Origin: Trypanosoma brucei gambiense DAL972
Lineage: Eukaryota; Euglenozoa; Kinetoplastea; Trypanosomatida; Trypanosomatidae
DNA length: 64,000 bases
Assembly: GCF_000210295.1 (NCBI RefSeq)
Contig: NC_026742.1
Coordinates: 930,001-994,000, forward strand
Reading direction: 5' to 3'
Part shown: piece by piece, positions 29,301-39,293 of the stretch
How the letters are laid out: every line of letters starts with the position of its first letter
Position numbering within the stretch: the first letter of the stretch is position 1
Made by a program: the position numbers and the translations under genes
The notes under the pieces: model-generated
Told to the model about the DNA's origin: nothing
What the model saw: only the letters and a program-made list of their open reading frames with translations
Database searches by the model: none

Positions 29301-30426
29301 CGAGCAGTGGAAGGACGCTACTGTCTGCAGAGGCGGAGGCCTTCTTGAAGGTTGCGAGGGCTGTTTTGTACTCACCGCGGAGGAGTTGTTGGAAGCCAAC
29401 TTCAGTCAAATACTCACCTCTCTGTGGAGCCATGCGGTGGGCAGCCTCCGCAAACTGCATCGTAACACCCAAAAGAGGCGGATATGACCCACTAAGGCGC
29501 GAGAAGCACTGCGCATACTCAAAAAAGAGGGCCGCATTTTTTGGTTCCTTTTCCTGTAACGCCTCGAATAAGGACGGTAACTGAGCAGCAGCGGCCTCAT
29601 ATCGGGCATCCTTCACCAGTAAAAACAGGGTGTTCAAAGCAAGTGCCTCCAGATTAGTTTTATCTTTCCCAAGAATGCGCTTCGTCGTTTCGGTGCACTG
29701 CTCCCAGTCCTCTGCCTTCATGAGGTGCCGAGCCTTCACAATAAGGGCAGGAGTGAAGCTCGGATGGCTGACAATGAGTTTATTGAGTAACTGCTGGGCA
29801 GGAAAAAACTGGTACTTGCGCTCAAAGAAAGCGACACGGCCCATGGTAGAGTCAATGTCCATTGGTTCCCCATTTTGACTCTCCATATTCATCACTTTCT
29901 GGAAAAGAGACCCGCATTTCTCGAGGAAGGCCCCACGACCAATGCTGAGGTCCACCCACGCACGTATCGTTGCAAGATTTGTGCATTCATCACGATGCGT
30001 CTCCTGAACATCCTCATAGCGGAGTAATATGTCCCGGGCACCAGCTGCGTCACCGGACAACCACATCAGCGCTGCTGCCTGCACCCAGCCATCTATACTG
30101 TTTGCTGCTGTATCTCCATCAGCATAAGCTGCCAGAGCCCGCTCCGCCGAAGCGAGTCCCTCTGTATCCTTACTTCTGCGGTAGATAAGCACAATACCCA
30201 TCAATGCGGGTATAACCGTTTCGCGGTGTTGCTGCGCTGATTTGTACTCTCTCAACGCCTCGTTAGGCTGACCCTGCTTGTCGTAGCACAATGCACGCCA
30301 CACACGAAACAACCAGCTGTCCGTTGATTTAATTGTGTCGGTGCAAACGAGCTCCGCATGGCGCCACAGCTTCTCCCGCGCGTAAAACATCATCAGCGCA
30401 TAGTTGGTACGTATTAAGGAGGGCAT
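26338..30426 (-). CDS. IFT139: intraflagellar transport protein IFT139 (TTC21B/THM1 family)
   Basis: A 1,362-residue solenoid of tetratricopeptide repeats across its whole length, matching the 1,300-residue size of TTC21B/IFT139. The N-terminus (LIRTNYALMMFYAREKLW, about residues 4-21) has the typical family opening. Clear TPR units include ALREYKSAQQ (about 57), SISAYEKAKAIDPDNSDLAVLIGRAL and AIRYYRDAVASDKSKFAVRADLATLFWHLG near 760-830. IFT139 is a peripheral subunit of IFT-A, which works with dynein-2 in retrograde transport and membrane-protein entry into the flagellum; the trypanosome flagellum needs it. An acidic, Lys/Glu-rich insertion at about 1140-1175 interrupts the C-terminal TPRs. 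ATG at 30424-30426. Runs of Ala-rich helix pairs with no signal peptide or membrane helix fit a cytosolic and flagellar protein. Confidence 0.92.
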   Translation of the reverse strand: MPSLIRTNYALMMFYAREKLWRHAELVCTDTIKSTDSWLFRVWRALCYDKQGQPNEALREYKSAQQHRETVIPALMGIVLIYRRSKDTEGLASAERALAAYADGDTAANSIDGWVQAAALMWLSGDAAGARDILLRYEDVQETHRDECTNLATIRAWVDLSIGRGAFLEKCGSLFQKVMNMESQNGEPMDIDSTMGRVAFFERKYQFFPAQQLLNKLIVSHPSFTPALIVKARHLMKAEDWEQCTETTKRILGKDKTNLEALALNTLFLLVKDARYEAAAAQLPSLFEALQEKEPKNAALFFEYAQCFSRLSGSYPPLLGVTMQFAEAAHRMAPQRGEYLTEVGFQQLLRGEYKTALATFKKASASADSSVLPLLGLIRCLIFTGNLDDAAKQIEFPNEIQASNQRNPELSALNAILQWRRHRNEAKALHFLDQTAEAIRQEVGSGSSGLELYIKLNPPLMLEVAKEYMHHCRTEPPDPTVSKADPIAEKCKRHLELLLRHVPGCLEGQLLLSKVYFVSGNLNKAQAMITTNIRHEHAIPDAFLLSAQICQYVGNVSLASQALEQALTLDFEVKDQPLYNLLYGSVLGMMNKHKEALEALQEALKVVKDKSHVTAKGRLVQPLSVQDHVSLYLLIAQTHLKLHDAEEARATVAEATALFKDTAQAGRVAIASAMIAARTDVDRALEILRQVPPRSDFFIAAKTRMANIYLIHRQNRQMYAECFEQLVEEVATAQSYIALGEAYTNIQEPEKSISAYEKAKAIDPDNSDLAVLIGRALVSTHDYQRAIRYYRDAVASDKSKFAVRADLATLFWHLGAVDHAIAVLKEAPAYQSEPDVGEGVDRAIERVNCALLMCKINRNTQNADLAAEALLQARGFQEHVLRNMMRNETRETIYQQKVVAATISLELGRYYASVGEVERAKECYQESRMYDESSEAPILASARLLLQCGDENACEEQCNAVLRINPACEEAVVILADLMVRRNCFDDAANHFSQLLEKTPNNYEALVQYVQLLRHAGRLSDAKIVLERAESMLDVGQRPDAALSFARGLYHRYCQESTEALRAFNAARLRSDDTQWSEKALVNMIEMYLVPTNEELWVDTQMGDEDRNENVKVAERLLMQMAPGETRDILQGYCWVASKKRQLVERAIKEFTRICTAAERNAGQSEKANNKEPQKEADNAADDEDSKLLSDVNEPPAYTGRMNVHARVGLAIAYFISGLEKKATAELKPIVLLPFDPTTSDSVHRARLLSAHMSVQKKDVKMAKMMLQKALELNKSCPRVCLLLGACHELDENHSEAANCYKDAWLLTKERDPSVGYKLAFHLMKSGKLLQAIEVCRKVLEAHPSYPKISDVVDVCHSLLRP

Positions 30427-31730
30427 TGCCTCACAACACCGATCAGCTTCGAACCCTTATCTCACTTGTAGTTGTGCTTATCAATATTTAACTTCCACTT
30501 TTTTCCAATGAGAGCACCCTATAGAAGTTATGATGGCAGTAACAGACCACGGTATGGGGGAAAATAACCAAAAGCGAAAAAATATTACACAAAGTTTTTT
30601 GAAAAACATCCCTCTCGCATACAAGCTTAACAAGATGTATGTAAAAGGGAATTGCACACATTGGAAGGGCGATAAAAGATATGAGATGCAGAAAACCACG
30701 CGGATCACAAGCAAGCCTACACTGGGGATAACGAAATATGGAAAGATTAAGAACAGTTGAGCACTTGGGTCTAAAACATTAGTACAAATGCCGAAGCGCA
30801 GACACAACACATTACCACCGCAAAGGGGGGAAAACGAAGGATCGCACACCTCACCCATCGCTGCCGCATCACTGTGATAGAGAGACGCTCCCTACTTCCT
30901 CTGAAGCGAACACGTCTTATCCAATCCATAACCAACAGCATTTTCAAAATTGCTCTTGTTCAGCAATATGTGACCTCAAAATCTCACTGCAAATGCATAG
31001 CCATATCTAAGAGGTCATGACGAATTAAATGTTTCTGATCGAAAGCAGGAAACCCCTCCTACCGCCCCCCCCCCTCCGCTACCTTCAGTCAACAAGACCG
31101 CGATGCAGCGGAGTTCAAGTGGGTCTGGAGGATAGAGGATTCGCGCCCCCCTTTGGCTCGCATCGCTGGTCGACATGAAAGGGCATGGGACAGTGAGTCC
31201 ACGCCTTAGATGGCTGTCAAAAGCAATAGCACCAACGAAGAGGCACAGCATCGCGATGTGAAAATAAAAAAAAAACATGGTCAATGCCAGCGGCTACAGG
31301 TTGACGTGCTGCGGTTTGGAAGCAGCATCTCCCTACGGAAAAAGGAGGCAAACCGAGCTACCACTAACGAAAGCGGACAGCTGGGACAGTAACACAACAG
31401 CGCCTCTGCCCACCCTTTCAGGTAGTACAAGGGATAAAAACTATCAAGTGACAAAAGGGAGGGCACAGAGTAGACCACCCTGTGGCTAAACGTTATGCCA
31501 GTGGCATGGCCCTCTGTTACACCGACGGGAGACCACAGAGGCATCTTGCATTCGCGTGTCCGTGATTACTCTACTCCGAAAGTCTCTGTTATTTGCACAT
31601 GAGGACTCAACAGCATCGGCACCGAAACCACCGCTCATTGAAAGAGCAGCACGGCAGTCCACAAATACACACGTACACATGCAGCTGCATACTCACACAC
31701 ACCAGGCATTTTGACATACTAGAACACGCA
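30427..31730. other. intergenic spacer, no gene
   Basis: No credible gene. The hydrophobic minus-strand frame at about 30.48-30.86 kb overlaps the presumed IFT139 5' UTR and looks accidental. It includes a C9-10 run near 31064-31073 and A-rich tracts. The right-hand part is the 3' UTR of the phosphatase gene. Confidence 0.5.
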
Positions 31731-32696
31731 TCACCTCGCACCTCGCCGGCCCTCCTCCGTTTCCTTCTTTGATGTTCCACCCGTATCTCTTGACTTAAAG
31801 GTATTACCACTGGGCTCCACATGCCCGCCACCTCGACGGGGTATTGGCAACACCGCCGACGCCCTGGGTCTAACCTTCGGTGTTCCGGCACTCACATGAA
31901 CTGCAGCAACCTCCTTTCCATTTGGCCGAGCCGCCTCCTCCGCCGGCAATCCCCCCACGTGACTTACATTTGCCGCTGATCCGTCTGGTGTCGGTTCTTC
32001 TTCCGTAGCCTCTGTTATTGTTAACTTCGATGGTGGTGGTGGTGCTGGCGCGGGTACAGACGGTGACGATAGCTGTGGCGGCGGTGCGAGCAGACTCCAA
32101 CCTAACTGTCTTGCCTCTGCTTCCACCAGTTCCTCCTCGGTGTGCACTACCGTTACAACCGGCGTGATACACACCCAATCGGCCACATACGGGGGCGAAA
32201 TGCGGACAATGGGGCGATATAACTCTACATATTGCATATCCCCCATCCGTACCTTGTCCCCGGCGAAGCTGCGATATTCCTGAAATATAGAAACTAACGA
32301 CCATCCCTGTAGTAGCCGTAGACACGCCGCAACAGTGCCCGTCCTGTGTTTCCCCTTGTTGCAATGAATAAGAACGGGGTGAAGTCTCGTGTCGATGAGG
32401 GCAGAGAGAATACGATGCATCAGCGGTTCTGAGATATCCATGAAAGGTTCTTTGTTTCCCTCAGTGGCAAATCGACGAATTGTTATTCCGCTTTCTTCGC
32501 AGAACTTTACATTACTTTCCGCATAGTCCTCGGGGCAGAGATATATGATGGTGCGCAACCCCAGAGCACGGATGAAGCGGTAGTTTTTGCGTGTCGGGTA
32601 ACCGGAACGGTACACACCAGGGCACACCATTGCAAAATTAATAGTTGGAACGAGTTGCTCCCTCACCTCCGGAGGTGGTTGCCCCGGAAGTGTCAT
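31731..32696 (-). CDS. atypical dual-specificity phosphatase, Siw14/PFA-DSP type
   Basis: A 321-residue protein. The catalytic domain occupies about residues 15-170. The family opening is NFAMVCPGVYRSGYPTRKNY (19-38), and the P-loop is HCNKGKHRTG with Cys112 and Arg118, the diagnostic loop of plant and fungal atypical phosphatases (Siw14, Oca). In yeast and plants these enzymes cleave the 5-beta-phosphate of inositol pyrophosphates such as 5-InsP7, so that is the best substrate prediction; phosphotyrosine activity is a weaker alternative. A general acid Asp is not obvious, as in that family. The last 130 residues are Pro-, Ala- and Glu-rich and probably disordered, unlike the compact yeast enzymes. 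ATG at 32694-32696; a T-rich minus-strand tract at about 32864-32890 is the likely acceptor signal. Confidence 0.88.
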   Translation of the reverse strand: MTLPGQPPPEVREQLVPTINFAMVCPGVYRSGYPTRKNYRFIRALGLRTIIYLCPEDYAESNVKFCEESGITIRRFATEGNKEPFMDISEPLMHRILSALIDTRLHPVLIHCNKGKHRTGTVAACLRLLQGWSLVSIFQEYRSFAGDKVRMGDMQYVELYRPIVRISPPYVADWVCITPVVTVVHTEEELVEAEARQLGWSLLAPPPQLSSPSVPAPAPPPPSKLTITEATEEEPTPDGSAANVSHVGGLPAEEAARPNGKEVAAVHVSAGTPKVRPRASAVLPIPRRGGGHVEPSGNTFKSRDTGGTSKKETEEGRRGAR

Positions 32697-34090
32697 GGTG
32701 TAACTCCAAATATGTCACTACAGTAATCAATAACGTAAATACGCTGGACTTCCCTTCCCTACAGAACAGAAAAGACGCAACACAAATAAAGGGCCGACCG
32801 TCAAGAAGAGCGTGCGCGCAACAGCCCGCAAAACCGCTGCAGCCTTCCAATGGCAGGGGCCCTTGCTAAAAAAAAAAAATTAAAGAAAAAAGCGAGTAAC
32901 AATGTGGTGAAACCCTGCAGTAGAGGTAACGGACAGCAATGACGTGTAAGCAGCAACAATGTGGGGCGTAGCGCCTTCGAACCGCACGATCAAATATCTG
33001 ACGCGTTTTGACTGAAGTCAACACTCTCCCCCGCCCGCAGAAATTGTGCAACTCAATATTCATTGTCACTGCAATCGCATTTCTCAGCACCCCAAAAAGT
33101 TATGTGGCACACTTTGCGCGTATGGACAAAAGAAGAAAAGGAAAAAGACACAGACAACGTGCCTGCGAATGTGAAAAGCGTATCACACCGTTACTTCCAT
33201 TTGTTGATAGCGGCGTACAAATCTTTCAAATGAAGCCCCCAAAACCCCAAGCAGCCGAATAGGTTTGTATTCTGCAGAAACTCTATGAGGACTTCTTTTT
33301 CATTCAATTGGTATTGAAGGATTGGTACACCATTTGTTGGTAAAGTTAGGCCTTCTCTCATACCACGATATTCATGCAATAGAGCAAAATCCCCTTTCGC
33401 CCCATTGAGCGTTGAACGCAGCGCGACTATTCAACGGCAGTTTCCCCTTACTCGCCTTCACCTACCACTAAGGAGCATGCGCCCATTCCTCCCCCAACAA
33501 AAAAAAAAACAAAGAGCGACAGGAATGAAAATGAAAATAATAAATAAATAGGTGCTATCAGGAGCAGGAAGAATCCCCAAGAAAGGAGAGAGACCAGCCA
33601 ATGACAACTGTACCGCTGTGCATATTACTACAGTTATTATCGTTATCATTTTGAAGTGCAATTAATATAACATGAGCAAGGACGCAGCAGACGTAGAACC
33701 AATATATTTTTATACCTTTTGATGTCGGCAAGGACACCCTTGTTGCACGGGGTGTGCTCTTGGACACACAATGATGCGTTGCTTGGCGCACCGAAAAGAA
33801 TATGAAGGGGGAGAAAAAAACAGTCGATGCTGTATACTTCGCATCAAAAGTACAAACTATTTACAAAGAGGAAAACTGTTTTTTTCTTTTTCTTTGAAGG
33901 AGCACCCAGCATAGTGAGCGACAAGTAACTCCGTAGCAACGAGAAACTGATGCAAAGTGAGGGGAACAAGGATGTGTCAACAACGCCTGCCTGGCAGAGC
34001 ACCGATATCATCCGTAACCTCGGATCAACTTGGTGAAGCTGCGGGTTAAACCAAATGAAGCAGGCAAAATATGAAAAAAAAAAAGAAGTA
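32697..34090. other. intergenic spacer, no gene
   Basis: No credible gene. It contains the putative phosphatase acceptor tract (about 32864-32890) and the 3' UTR of the DENN gene. Short hydrophobic frames at 33.4-33.8 kb have no supporting features. Confidence 0.5.
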
Positions 34091-36862
34091 TTACTGAAAA
34101 GGAGGCGGTAGCTCGGGTGATCCAGTAATCAAATCCATAGAAAACGGAAGCGGCTGGGCCTCGAATGGTACGGCGCAAGGCCCAACACCACTATCCATGA
34201 TCCAAAGATCGGGAGGCGGCTCCGCCCGTTCCTCCGGAGGTTGCTGCTTTGGTGGGTGCCCCTTGGTCAGGAGTTTGCTCCGTTTTGCCTCCAAGAACAG
34301 CCAAATATTTACGTCAGCCGCGAACAACTGCCCTAGTTCCAAAAATATCTCCAACTGATGTGTACACACCTCTTGCGAGGTGTCGACGCGGTAGCCCGTT
34401 GTGTACGCAGTGTCTTTTGTCGGATCCAATAGTCTGTGATACTGACCAAAGTTATGGATAACATCCAAGGGCAGCAGTCTACAGGGCATGGGAATTCCCG
34501 ACCCGTCTGCCCCCGCCGCCTCATTCTGAAGCATGCCGGAAGTTTCCGCACCACACGCCGCCCCCGAAAATGACCTGGCTATATCTTCCTCCGATTCCCC
34601 GGTACCCAAAGGAGTAATTGGGCGGGGAATCGATGTTGACCCCAAATCTTGTTCCGGGGGTGTCTTCTGCGTGGTAGGGGGAACGTCCTTTATACCTTTA
34701 CTCGCCTTCAAAATTTTATCAGGGTCGCTGTGCTTCGCATCACTTGATAGACTGCTACGTGCCTGAACGAATACGTGTACAGGAATACGCTGACGGCTAG
34801 TTGTGAGGCTGCTTTTAACCGCTTTGGTTGCCTTTGAGAAGAGGCTACGCATCAGCCCCTTGCCACTCTTACTTTTGTTTGCTCCAGTGCCGCCTTGGTC
34901 ACGCCCCGCCTTCGCTAACATTGCAGCGCTCAAGCGCGCCACGTCAGCAGCAGGTAAATCCTGGTAGAGATCTGGGAAGCGCCGCGTAGCCCGAATATAG
35001 AAAGAGGAAAGCATTCCTATCATCCGGGGGTGAGAAATGTAGTAGTTCTTCGAAAGCGGATCCCTCTCTCCTCCTCGTAAACTGTGAGAATTCTGCTCAT
35101 ACAGCCTATTACTACATGATTGCCGTACGATCGTTCCGTCCAAAAACGATAGCAAACCTAGCGTCTCAACCGAAAGGGTTGCCACTTCCCAATTATGGTA
35201 TAACCGCGTCTTGGAAATGGCAGTTGCAAATTTAGAATTACCACCGAGGTTGTCTGGAAGAAAACGCTGGTAATCCAAAGAGTAGACGATACGGTTAGGT
35301 TGCCGCCATGTGGTGCTAGAATCATGACCTTCGAAGTAGCTACCACCTGTGTTTCTCATAGGAGAGAGTCCTTTTCTATAATTCCCCAAAAGGCGAGATG
35401 CACTATACTCAACAAATGCATCATGTGCCTCCCCCATCGGGGCAGCTTCCACATGAAATAAAGAGTTCAACGAGCGATCCGTGGACAGAGCCCCTGACCC
35501 AGCAACCGAGCAAACATGAGCCTGCGCGACCACAGCTCCTAGCACCTGTCGGAATGCTTGCCGCTGTTCCTTGGAGACAAGCGATTTAACAGCGTCCTCC
35601 ACCTTGTCACTTGATGGCACCAAGTCAGTCGGTGCGAAAAAGAACCGCCGGCTATGATCTGGCGATACACCCACAAATCCTGTGCGTGCGTCCGCTATCC
35701 AAATGTGAGCACGGTCCACTCCTGCAGTGTCACTTCCATACAACATCAAACGCGGGAGGATCTCCGCTGTCGACCCCAACATAAACGAAGAGCTTGCCCA
35801 CATTTCCTCCACAACACCAAAACCTTCCGGCGGAAGGTACGGAACAATAGGAAGCGCCCATATAAAGGGAACGAGCATCGACTGCGCACTAATAACACAC
35901 GCGGAAGCATGCTGCGGAGTTACACCAATAAAAACGACTCGCTCCTCCTGTAGCAGCAAGGAATGTATCACGCGGAGAGCGTCGTAAGAAAAACTCAAGC
36001 ACAGAGTCCGCAGTGGAACATCAGTAAAAGGATGGTGAAGGTCATTCGGGCGAATAACAGGAACTGACGCACGCTCAAATTGCAAGTAAAAGTGATTGTT
36101 GACGGGGGTTTTGCAAGCGTTACTGCAACCGTCAACTAGGTCCGAAAGCGGCCACATTGCTTTGGTGTAAGCCGAATTGTCAGCTCTCGCCAGCCCTTCG
36201 ACGTTCTGACTACCGAAGTGCCCTCTGCCAATCCCATGGGAAATGCAAAGAACATGAGGGACAGTCTCCAGCACGATAGTGCGCATTGTATTAAACAATG
36301 GGGATGCGGAAAGTATGGTGATTAGTAATCCCTCCGCGGCACACCCTGTGTAAATAAAGTACGTAAAACCGTACAAGTAACCTTCATCATCTGTTCTCTT
36401 CTCGTCTTCACCATAGCTACCACTGTTGTAGCATACCACGTCCATGGCTGTTCCAGATCCAGCGGCACGCAAGCACGCAGAACCAAACTGGCATGACGGG
36501 ACTTGGATGAAGAGACCTTCCTCCCCAATGGGTGAGACATCCTTCGCACCATACGCACCACCAGCAGGTTGCAAGCCTCCACCATTCATCGTTTTAAGCA
36601 ACAGCCTTCCGCAAAACCTCTTCAAAAGTGAACACAGGACGCTGTTCTTTTCAACAACATCCTCAGATGCACAAGCATCGGCAACGCACTCCCTACTGCC
36701 CCTATCATTATTTCCACTTCTTCCATTGCTGAACACAACAATTGGTTCCAACACTGCTGCAGGAACCGACCCTTCGTCACGAGCACCAACGTTGTCACAG
36801 TAAGAATCCTGTACCCAAACGCGATGCAGCGACACAGTATGTGCTAATGGGCAAACCTGCAT
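34091..36862 (-). CDS. DENN domain-containing protein
   Basis: A 923-residue protein. The upstream-DENN and central DENN modules are seen at about 110-350: a longin-like part with YGFTYFIYTG and the central helix-strand motif with VVFIGVTPQHASACVISAQSMLVPFIWALPIVPYLP, of which key features are the SxxS/C-type turn and the PF.W...VPYLP ending. DENN proteins are GDP/GTP exchange factors for Rab GTPases, so a membrane-traffic role is expected. After about 390 the dDENN part is less clear. Residues about 670-790 are basic then Ser/Pro-rich (linker), and a short C-terminal region contains a Pro-rich tail ending PELPPPFQ. ATG at 36860-36862. The family specificity (which Rab) cannot be read from sequence. 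Confidence 0.82.
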   Translation of the reverse strand: MQVCPLAHTVSLHRVWVQDSYCDNVGARDEGSVPAAVLEPIVVFSNGRSGNNDRGSRECVADACASEDVVEKNSVLCSLLKRFCGRLLLKTMNGGGLQPAGGAYGAKDVSPIGEEGLFIQVPSCQFGSACLRAAGSGTAMDVVCYNSGSYGEDEKRTDDEGYLYGFTYFIYTGCAAEGLLITILSASPLFNTMRTIVLETVPHVLCISHGIGRGHFGSQNVEGLARADNSAYTKAMWPLSDLVDGCSNACKTPVNNHFYLQFERASVPVIRPNDLHHPFTDVPLRTLCLSFSYDALRVIHSLLLQEERVVFIGVTPQHASACVISAQSMLVPFIWALPIVPYLPPEGFGVVEEMWASSSFMLGSTAEILPRLMLYGSDTAGVDRAHIWIADARTGFVGVSPDHSRRFFFAPTDLVPSSDKVEDAVKSLVSKEQRQAFRQVLGAVVAQAHVCSVAGSGALSTDRSLNSLFHVEAAPMGEAHDAFVEYSASRLLGNYRKGLSPMRNTGGSYFEGHDSSTTWRQPNRIVYSLDYQRFLPDNLGGNSKFATAISKTRLYHNWEVATLSVETLGLLSFLDGTIVRQSCSNRLYEQNSHSLRGGERDPLSKNYYISHPRMIGMLSSFYIRATRRFPDLYQDLPAADVARLSAAMLAKAGRDQGGTGANKSKSGKGLMRSLFSKATKAVKSSLTTSRQRIPVHVFVQARSSLSSDAKHSDPDKILKASKGIKDVPPTTQKTPPEQDLGSTSIPRPITPLGTGESEEDIARSFSGAACGAETSGMLQNEAAGADGSGIPMPCRLLPLDVIHNFGQYHRLLDPTKDTAYTTGYRVDTSQEVCTHQLEIFLELGQLFAADVNIWLFLEAKRSKLLTKGHPPKQQPPEERAEPPPDLWIMDSGVGPCAVPFEAQPLPFSMDLITGSPELPPPFQ

Positions 36863-37186
36863 ATTTGCTAAACCTCACAAATATATATATATATATACTG
36901 ATGCACGTGAAAGGGAGAAGTTAAATACCCAAACTTCAGCCGTTTTGTGAGGAGGAAGAAGGAGTCTGGCACTAACAAACATCATGGGATAGGGACAATC
37001 GCCAACAAACCGTGGGAGCAAGGAGACAAAATCACGTACTCAAGGAACATGAAGTAAAAAAAATATGGAAGCAACAGAATGTTCTGACACATAATATGTT
37101 ATCCCCTACAAAATATATATATTTTTAACGCTGACAGTTCGTTTACCGCAGAGCTTCCACGAAAAATAAAATGGCAAAAAGAAAAC
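36863..37186. other. intergenic spacer with AT microsatellite
   Basis: No gene. An (AT) repeat lies at about 36881-36897, directly 5' of the DENN start on the minus strand. The rest is the 3' UTR of spermidine synthase. Confidence 0.5.
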
Positions 37187-38083
37187 TCAAGAATAGTTTT
37201 GGTTGAGATGGCGGGCAAAGCGTGGTAACACAAATGCCGCCTTATGGACGTCCGAGTCGTAGTACTTCAGTTCACCCGCAAAAGGCATCGACTCGACGGG
37301 ACGCACGGGTTGGGTCACATCCACGCCAGCCACCTTGGAACATATGAGAGAACCAATGCTTCCGCATGGGTACGTAGGGGTGTAAATCATAGCGTACTTT
37401 ACGGAGGCAAAACCCACCTTGTTTTTAATAAAGTCGGCCATCCCTTCAATTAGGTTGCGATTCAACCAAACAGACTCTCCTTGATTACAACAGATGCCGC
37501 GTGGTTTCAGGATGCGCAGCACGTCCCGATAAAACTTCTCCCCAAACAACTCAGCTGCGGGGCCGTCAGGGTCTGTGGTGTCGATAATAACCACGTCAAA
37601 ACTTTCACTTGCCGCCTCCCTCACAAATGCAACGCCGTCCCCTACCCGCACATCAGCCCTTGGGTCAGAGAAACCGCTCGAAATCTGAGGAAAATATTTC
37701 TTGCTTGCCTCAATCACGTCACCATCAATATCAACGAGAACGCACCGCTTGACAGTGCCGTGGCGCAGAACTTCGCGCATGACACCACCATCCCCACCCC
37801 CAATGATGAGGACATCCACGGGATCGGGATGAGCACAGAGAGGGGTGTGGCTCAACATTTCGTGGTAAACAAACTCATCGAAGTCTGTAAGTTGGATGCA
37901 ACCGTCAAGCGTCATGACGGTGCCCCACGGCCCTTTGGGATCGGTCTCGAAAATCGACAGGTGCTGGAACTTTGTTGGAGCATCGTGTAGAACCTCTTCA
38001 ACCTTAAAGGACATTGCTTGACCGGGCCACTGCCCATTTTCCTCACGAAACCATCCGTCAGCAAGAAGACCGGGTCCAGGCAT
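37187..38083 (-). CDS. SpdS: spermidine synthase
   Basis: A 298-residue aminopropyltransferase that makes spermidine from putrescine and decarboxylated S-adenosylmethionine; in trypanosomes spermidine is built into trypanothione, the main thiol. Motifs: the N-terminal strand WFREENGQWPGQAMSFKVEEVL, the substrate loop LDGCIQLTDFDEFVYHEML (about 59-77), the nucleotide-binding IIGGGDGGVMREVLRH (93-108), the acidic VDIDGD (117-122), and the catalytic gatekeeping loop IIDTTDPDGPA with Asp168 and Asp171. All expected active-site residues are present and the length is normal. ATG at 38081-38083. The N-terminal extension of about 20 residues with WF is the usual beta-hairpin domain of the eukaryotic enzyme. 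No targeting signal: cytosolic. Confidence 0.97.
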   Translation of the reverse strand: MPGPGLLADGWFREENGQWPGQAMSFKVEEVLHDAPTKFQHLSIFETDPKGPWGTVMTLDGCIQLTDFDEFVYHEMLSHTPLCAHPDPVDVLIIGGGDGGVMREVLRHGTVKRCVLVDIDGDVIEASKKYFPQISSGFSDPRADVRVGDGVAFVREAASESFDVVIIDTTDPDGPAAELFGEKFYRDVLRILKPRGICCNQGESVWLNRNLIEGMADFIKNKVGFASVKYAMIYTPTYPCGSIGSLICSKVAGVDVTQPVRPVESMPFAGELKYYDSDVHKAAFVLPRFARHLNQNYS

Positions 38084-38498
38084 CGACTCTCCGACAGGGC
38101 AAACACAAGTCGTGTAGATGAGTGTTTGTAAGGGCAGTAAGAAGCGCTATAATAATACCTTCAGATATCCTTGAGCATCGCAAGGTTGAGAGGCGGACAA
38201 AAAAGGTATTCCATAACCCAAACTCCTGGAGTACAGTTCCTTTTGTATGTGGATGCATATTCGTGTACATGCTATAACATCTGTAGACCTACTTTCAGCC
38301 TTGCATCGGTGTAAAGCATCACTGACGACGAAAAACGTTAAACAAGATAACCCACACACGCTGATTATAACTCTCGACCGAAAGAAACCATTTAATCGCT
38401 TCGTCCATCCATTTTATCACCCCCCCCCCCAAGACTCTTTATTTCCCCTACCGCAACAAAACATCTGCCGTATGCACCGCAAACTAGACGACCACACA
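38084..38498. other. intergenic spacer
   Basis: No gene. It includes a C10 run near 38421-38430 and the short 3' UTR of the membrane protein gene at 38499. The splice acceptor of spermidine synthase is not obvious; the nearest pyrimidine-rich minus-strand segments are short. Confidence 0.4.
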
Positions 38499-39293
38499 TC
38501 ACGCTTTCGCAAGAAAATTCGCGTCAAGAACTAAACCAACAAGAACTGTAATGATAACACTCTGATAAGCACTGTAAAATCTCTCTAAGGCACGTGCACC
38601 ATTAGGGCGGTCCCCATAATATATGGGAACAACAGATGAAAGTAATACCAGAGAAGGGGCGGCTCCTTGCACCTCACTGGGTGGTTGCAATATAACACAG
38701 GTTGTAATTAGCACGCAGAAAACAAGGGTGGCACCTAATGTAACCTTATATATAATTTCACGGCAGTTTATCAACCTGAAAGGAACTCCTTTGCCCTTGG
38801 AAACTTTGTCGTCGGTCCCTGATTTGATATCAAACGTTCCTTCCCTAAAGTCCCGTCGTTCGTCTCCTTCTGCAATTAACCTGGAAACCGAGCGCGAGAG
38901 TGCAAGGAAGAAGCCGTTGAACGTGAGGACGAACAGAAGGGACAAAACAAGATCAGAATTCAGCCGATGCGGAGGAAGCATGGGTTTGTTCTCAATGGTG
39001 GCCTTCGTGGCAAACATCTTGTACACACCGCCGGCTGAGTATTCACGCCGCTGCGGCTGCTTTGTCCACCCCAGGGCAAACCAGCGCTTTCTGGAAGTGA
39101 ACAGCTCGTCACCAGCGCCAAATATCAGAGTAAACAAACAAACGATGTGGCACAGCAAGTACCATATCATCTCCAAAGTGATTACCCGAGTGAGAGGAGC
39201 CAATAATGGAGGCAGCTTTGCGCTGTGCTTTGTGCCGGCAGCGCTGCTGAGGGTTGCATCTTGCCTCCCCGCTACAGCTTTTTGATTACCCAT
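38499..39293 (-). CDS. multi-pass membrane protein, unknown function
   Basis: 264 residues; not recognised. Hydrophobic helices are visible at about 42-60, 114-132, 182-202 and 242-258, with a further weak one at 212-226. Loops are charged (KRW, GDERRDFREG, KSKGKG-type) and the C-terminus ends LDANFLAKA. The N-terminal MGNQKAV offers a Gly2 but lacks a good myristoylation Ser/Thr at position 6. ATG at 39291-39293. A classic acceptor region (T-rich tract at about 39335-39365, then TTAG) lies just upstream, giving a 5' UTR of about 40 nt, which makes the start secure. It is a probable endomembrane or organelle protein conserved with unknown role. Confidence 0.75.
   Translation of the reverse strand: MGNQKAVAGRQDATLSSAAGTKHSAKLPPLLAPLTRVITLEMIWYLLCHIVCLFTLIFGAGDELFTSRKRWFALGWTKQPQRREYSAGGVYKMFATKATIENKPMLPPHRLNSDLVLSLLFVLTFNGFFLALSRSVSRLIAEGDERRDFREGTFDIKSGTDDKVSKGKGVPFRLINCREIIYKVTLGATLVFCVLITTCVILQPPSEVQGAAPSLVLLSSVVPIYYGDRPNGARALERFYSAYQSVIITVLVGLVLDANFLAKA

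Noticed and set aside
32940..32995. GGTTCGAA on the minus strand, a possible tRNA B box
   Set aside because: No T-arm stem, no A box or acceptor stem around it.
38623..39285. 220-codon plus-strand frame antisense to the multi-pass membrane protein
   Set aside because: Opposite to the polycistron, entirely antisense to a better-supported gene with a clear splice acceptor.
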